The notes beneath the pieces are model-generated. The model did not search any database. It saw only the letters and a program-made list of their open reading frames with translations, and was not told the origin of the DNA. The position numbers were made by a program, and so were the translations under genes. Positions 49,492 to 50,003 of a stretch of DNA of 50,003 nt are shown here, piece after piece; the first letter of the stretch is position 1; every line of letters starts with the position of its first letter. The stretch comes from Acidimicrobiales bacterium (lineage in GTDB: Bacteria > Actinomycetota > Acidimicrobiia > Acidimicrobiales > Iamiaceae). Location of the stretch: NCBI GenBank assembly GCA_020439505.1, contig JAGQSO010000276.1, positions 1-50,003 on the forward strand, written 5' to 3'.

Positions 49492-50003
49492 TCACGGGGC
49501 GCCGAAGGGCTGAGAGCAGTTCCAGGCCGCCTCCACCTCGACCTTCTGGCGGCCGAGGTGCGGGTTGGGGTGTTGGCGACGGCATTGGAGGTCGGTGATC
49601 ACCGGTCCCCAGCTCACGTCGAGGACCAAGGTGGCGCCGGTGGCCTGGTCGGGGTCGTCGGGTCGCAAAACGTCGATCTGCACCACCCCGTAGAGGATCT
49701 GAACCGCCACCAGTCCCATCAAGAGCGTTGGGCGGGCCCGAGCGCCGAGCGCGGTGGCCAACAGGATCGCCCCGCAGACCAGTGTCGGGAGAAGGTGGGG
49801 AAGCTTCCACGGGAACCGGACGAACAGGAGTTGGGACAAGACCAGGCCGAGCCCGGCGAAGCGGAGCAGCCACGACGTCCGCCACCGGCCCAGCGTCTTG
49901 ATCACAGCCGGGATGGTGGCCAGCGCCAACATCGACCCGATCACCCCCAGCAACGTCAGGTCCTTCACCGCGGCGCGTCCGATCTGCACGGTCAGCGACG
50001 ACG
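49492..50003 (-). CDS. Membrane protein, 5'-truncated
   Basis: The frame is open to the right edge; the codons before the apparent GTG at 49989 also read through, so the true start lies outside the window. At least four hydrophobic segments are visible (LLGVIGSMLALATIPAVI, FAGLGLVLSQLLFV, LVCGAILLATALG, LLMGLVAVQILYGVV), followed by a soluble C-terminal tail with two cysteines (DLQCRRQ, AWNCSQP). I do not recognise the family. It may be the C-terminal part of a larger polytopic protein. Confidence 0.7.
   Translation of the reverse strand, partial: SSLTVQIGRAAVKDLTLLGVIGSMLALATIPAVIKTLGRWRTSWLLRFAGLGLVLSQLLFVRFPWKLPHLLPTLVCGAILLATALGARARPTLLMGLVAVQILYGVVQIDVLRPDDPDQATGATLVLDVSWGPVITDLQCRRQHPNPHLGRQKVEVEAAWNCSQPFGAP

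Noticed and set aside
1..50003. tRNA, rRNA, CRISPR array, transposase or integrase
   Set aside because: None seen on either strand; repeats present are isolated palindromes, not regular arrays.

Overview
The window reads as the chromosome of a high-GC actinobacterium. Roughly two thirds of bases are G or C, genes are tightly packed with many 4-bp stop/start overlaps, and GTG and TTG starts are common. A mycothiol-type (MDMPI/DinB-like) enzyme, TY-Chap and SHOCT proteins, an amphi-Trp protein and a mycobacterium-like epimerase/acyltransferase pair point to Actinomycetota, possibly Acidimicrobiia. The class-level placement is inference. No rRNA, tRNA, CRISPR array, transposase or integrase was seen.

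Positions 1-22072 form an almost complete oxygen-dependent (CobG-type) cobalamin locus in three transcription blocks. (i) Leftward from 7819: cobO, cobB, an unusual ribbon-helix-helix/tetrapyrrole-methylase fusion, cobM, cobL (CbiE-CbiT), a CobE-like/CobC fusion and cobD; the end of cobF lies convergently at the left edge. (ii) Rightward from 7878: cobG, cobH, cobI, cobJ, with cobK convergent and overlapping the 3' end of cobJ. (iii) Rightward from an adenosylcobalamin riboswitch at about 12077: cobQ, cobN, a ChlI-ChlD chelatase subunit, cobU, cobS and a HAD-CobT fusion. Together these cover precorrin-2 to the assembled nucleotide loop. CobA (uroporphyrinogen methylase), BluB and the cobalt reductase are not in the window. 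The riboswitch precedes only block iii. The 58-bp gap between divergent cobO and cobG instead holds a 29-bp inverted repeat with perfect 11-bp arms.

Positions 22073-29027 hold a terminator-like hairpin, a secreted beta-helix-like protein behind a possibly switching leader, a thioredoxin behind a CsoR-like operator, a DUF488 protein coupled to a 3Fe-4S ferredoxin, and a TetR regulator (with operator) coupled to a PF10118 metal-dependent hydrolase. An FAD porphyrinogen oxidase then overlaps a radical SAM/SPASM protein, which suggests haem synthesis.

Positions 29139-50003 are mostly housekeeping and accessory genes: PEBP protein, TY-Chap protein, haem A synthase, amphi-Trp protein and GH31 glycosidase; an acyl-CoA ligase/MaoC/enoyl-CoA hydratase group for acyl-CoA metabolism; lipoprotein, epimerase and acyltransferase; small DUF6325-like and SHOCT proteins; an AddB/RecB-like nuclease; a MOSC protein; AraC and VOC genes; a redoxin; a MoxR-type ATPase; a DUF4143 ATPase that looks acquired; a mycothiol-type enzyme; and a membrane protein cut by the right edge.
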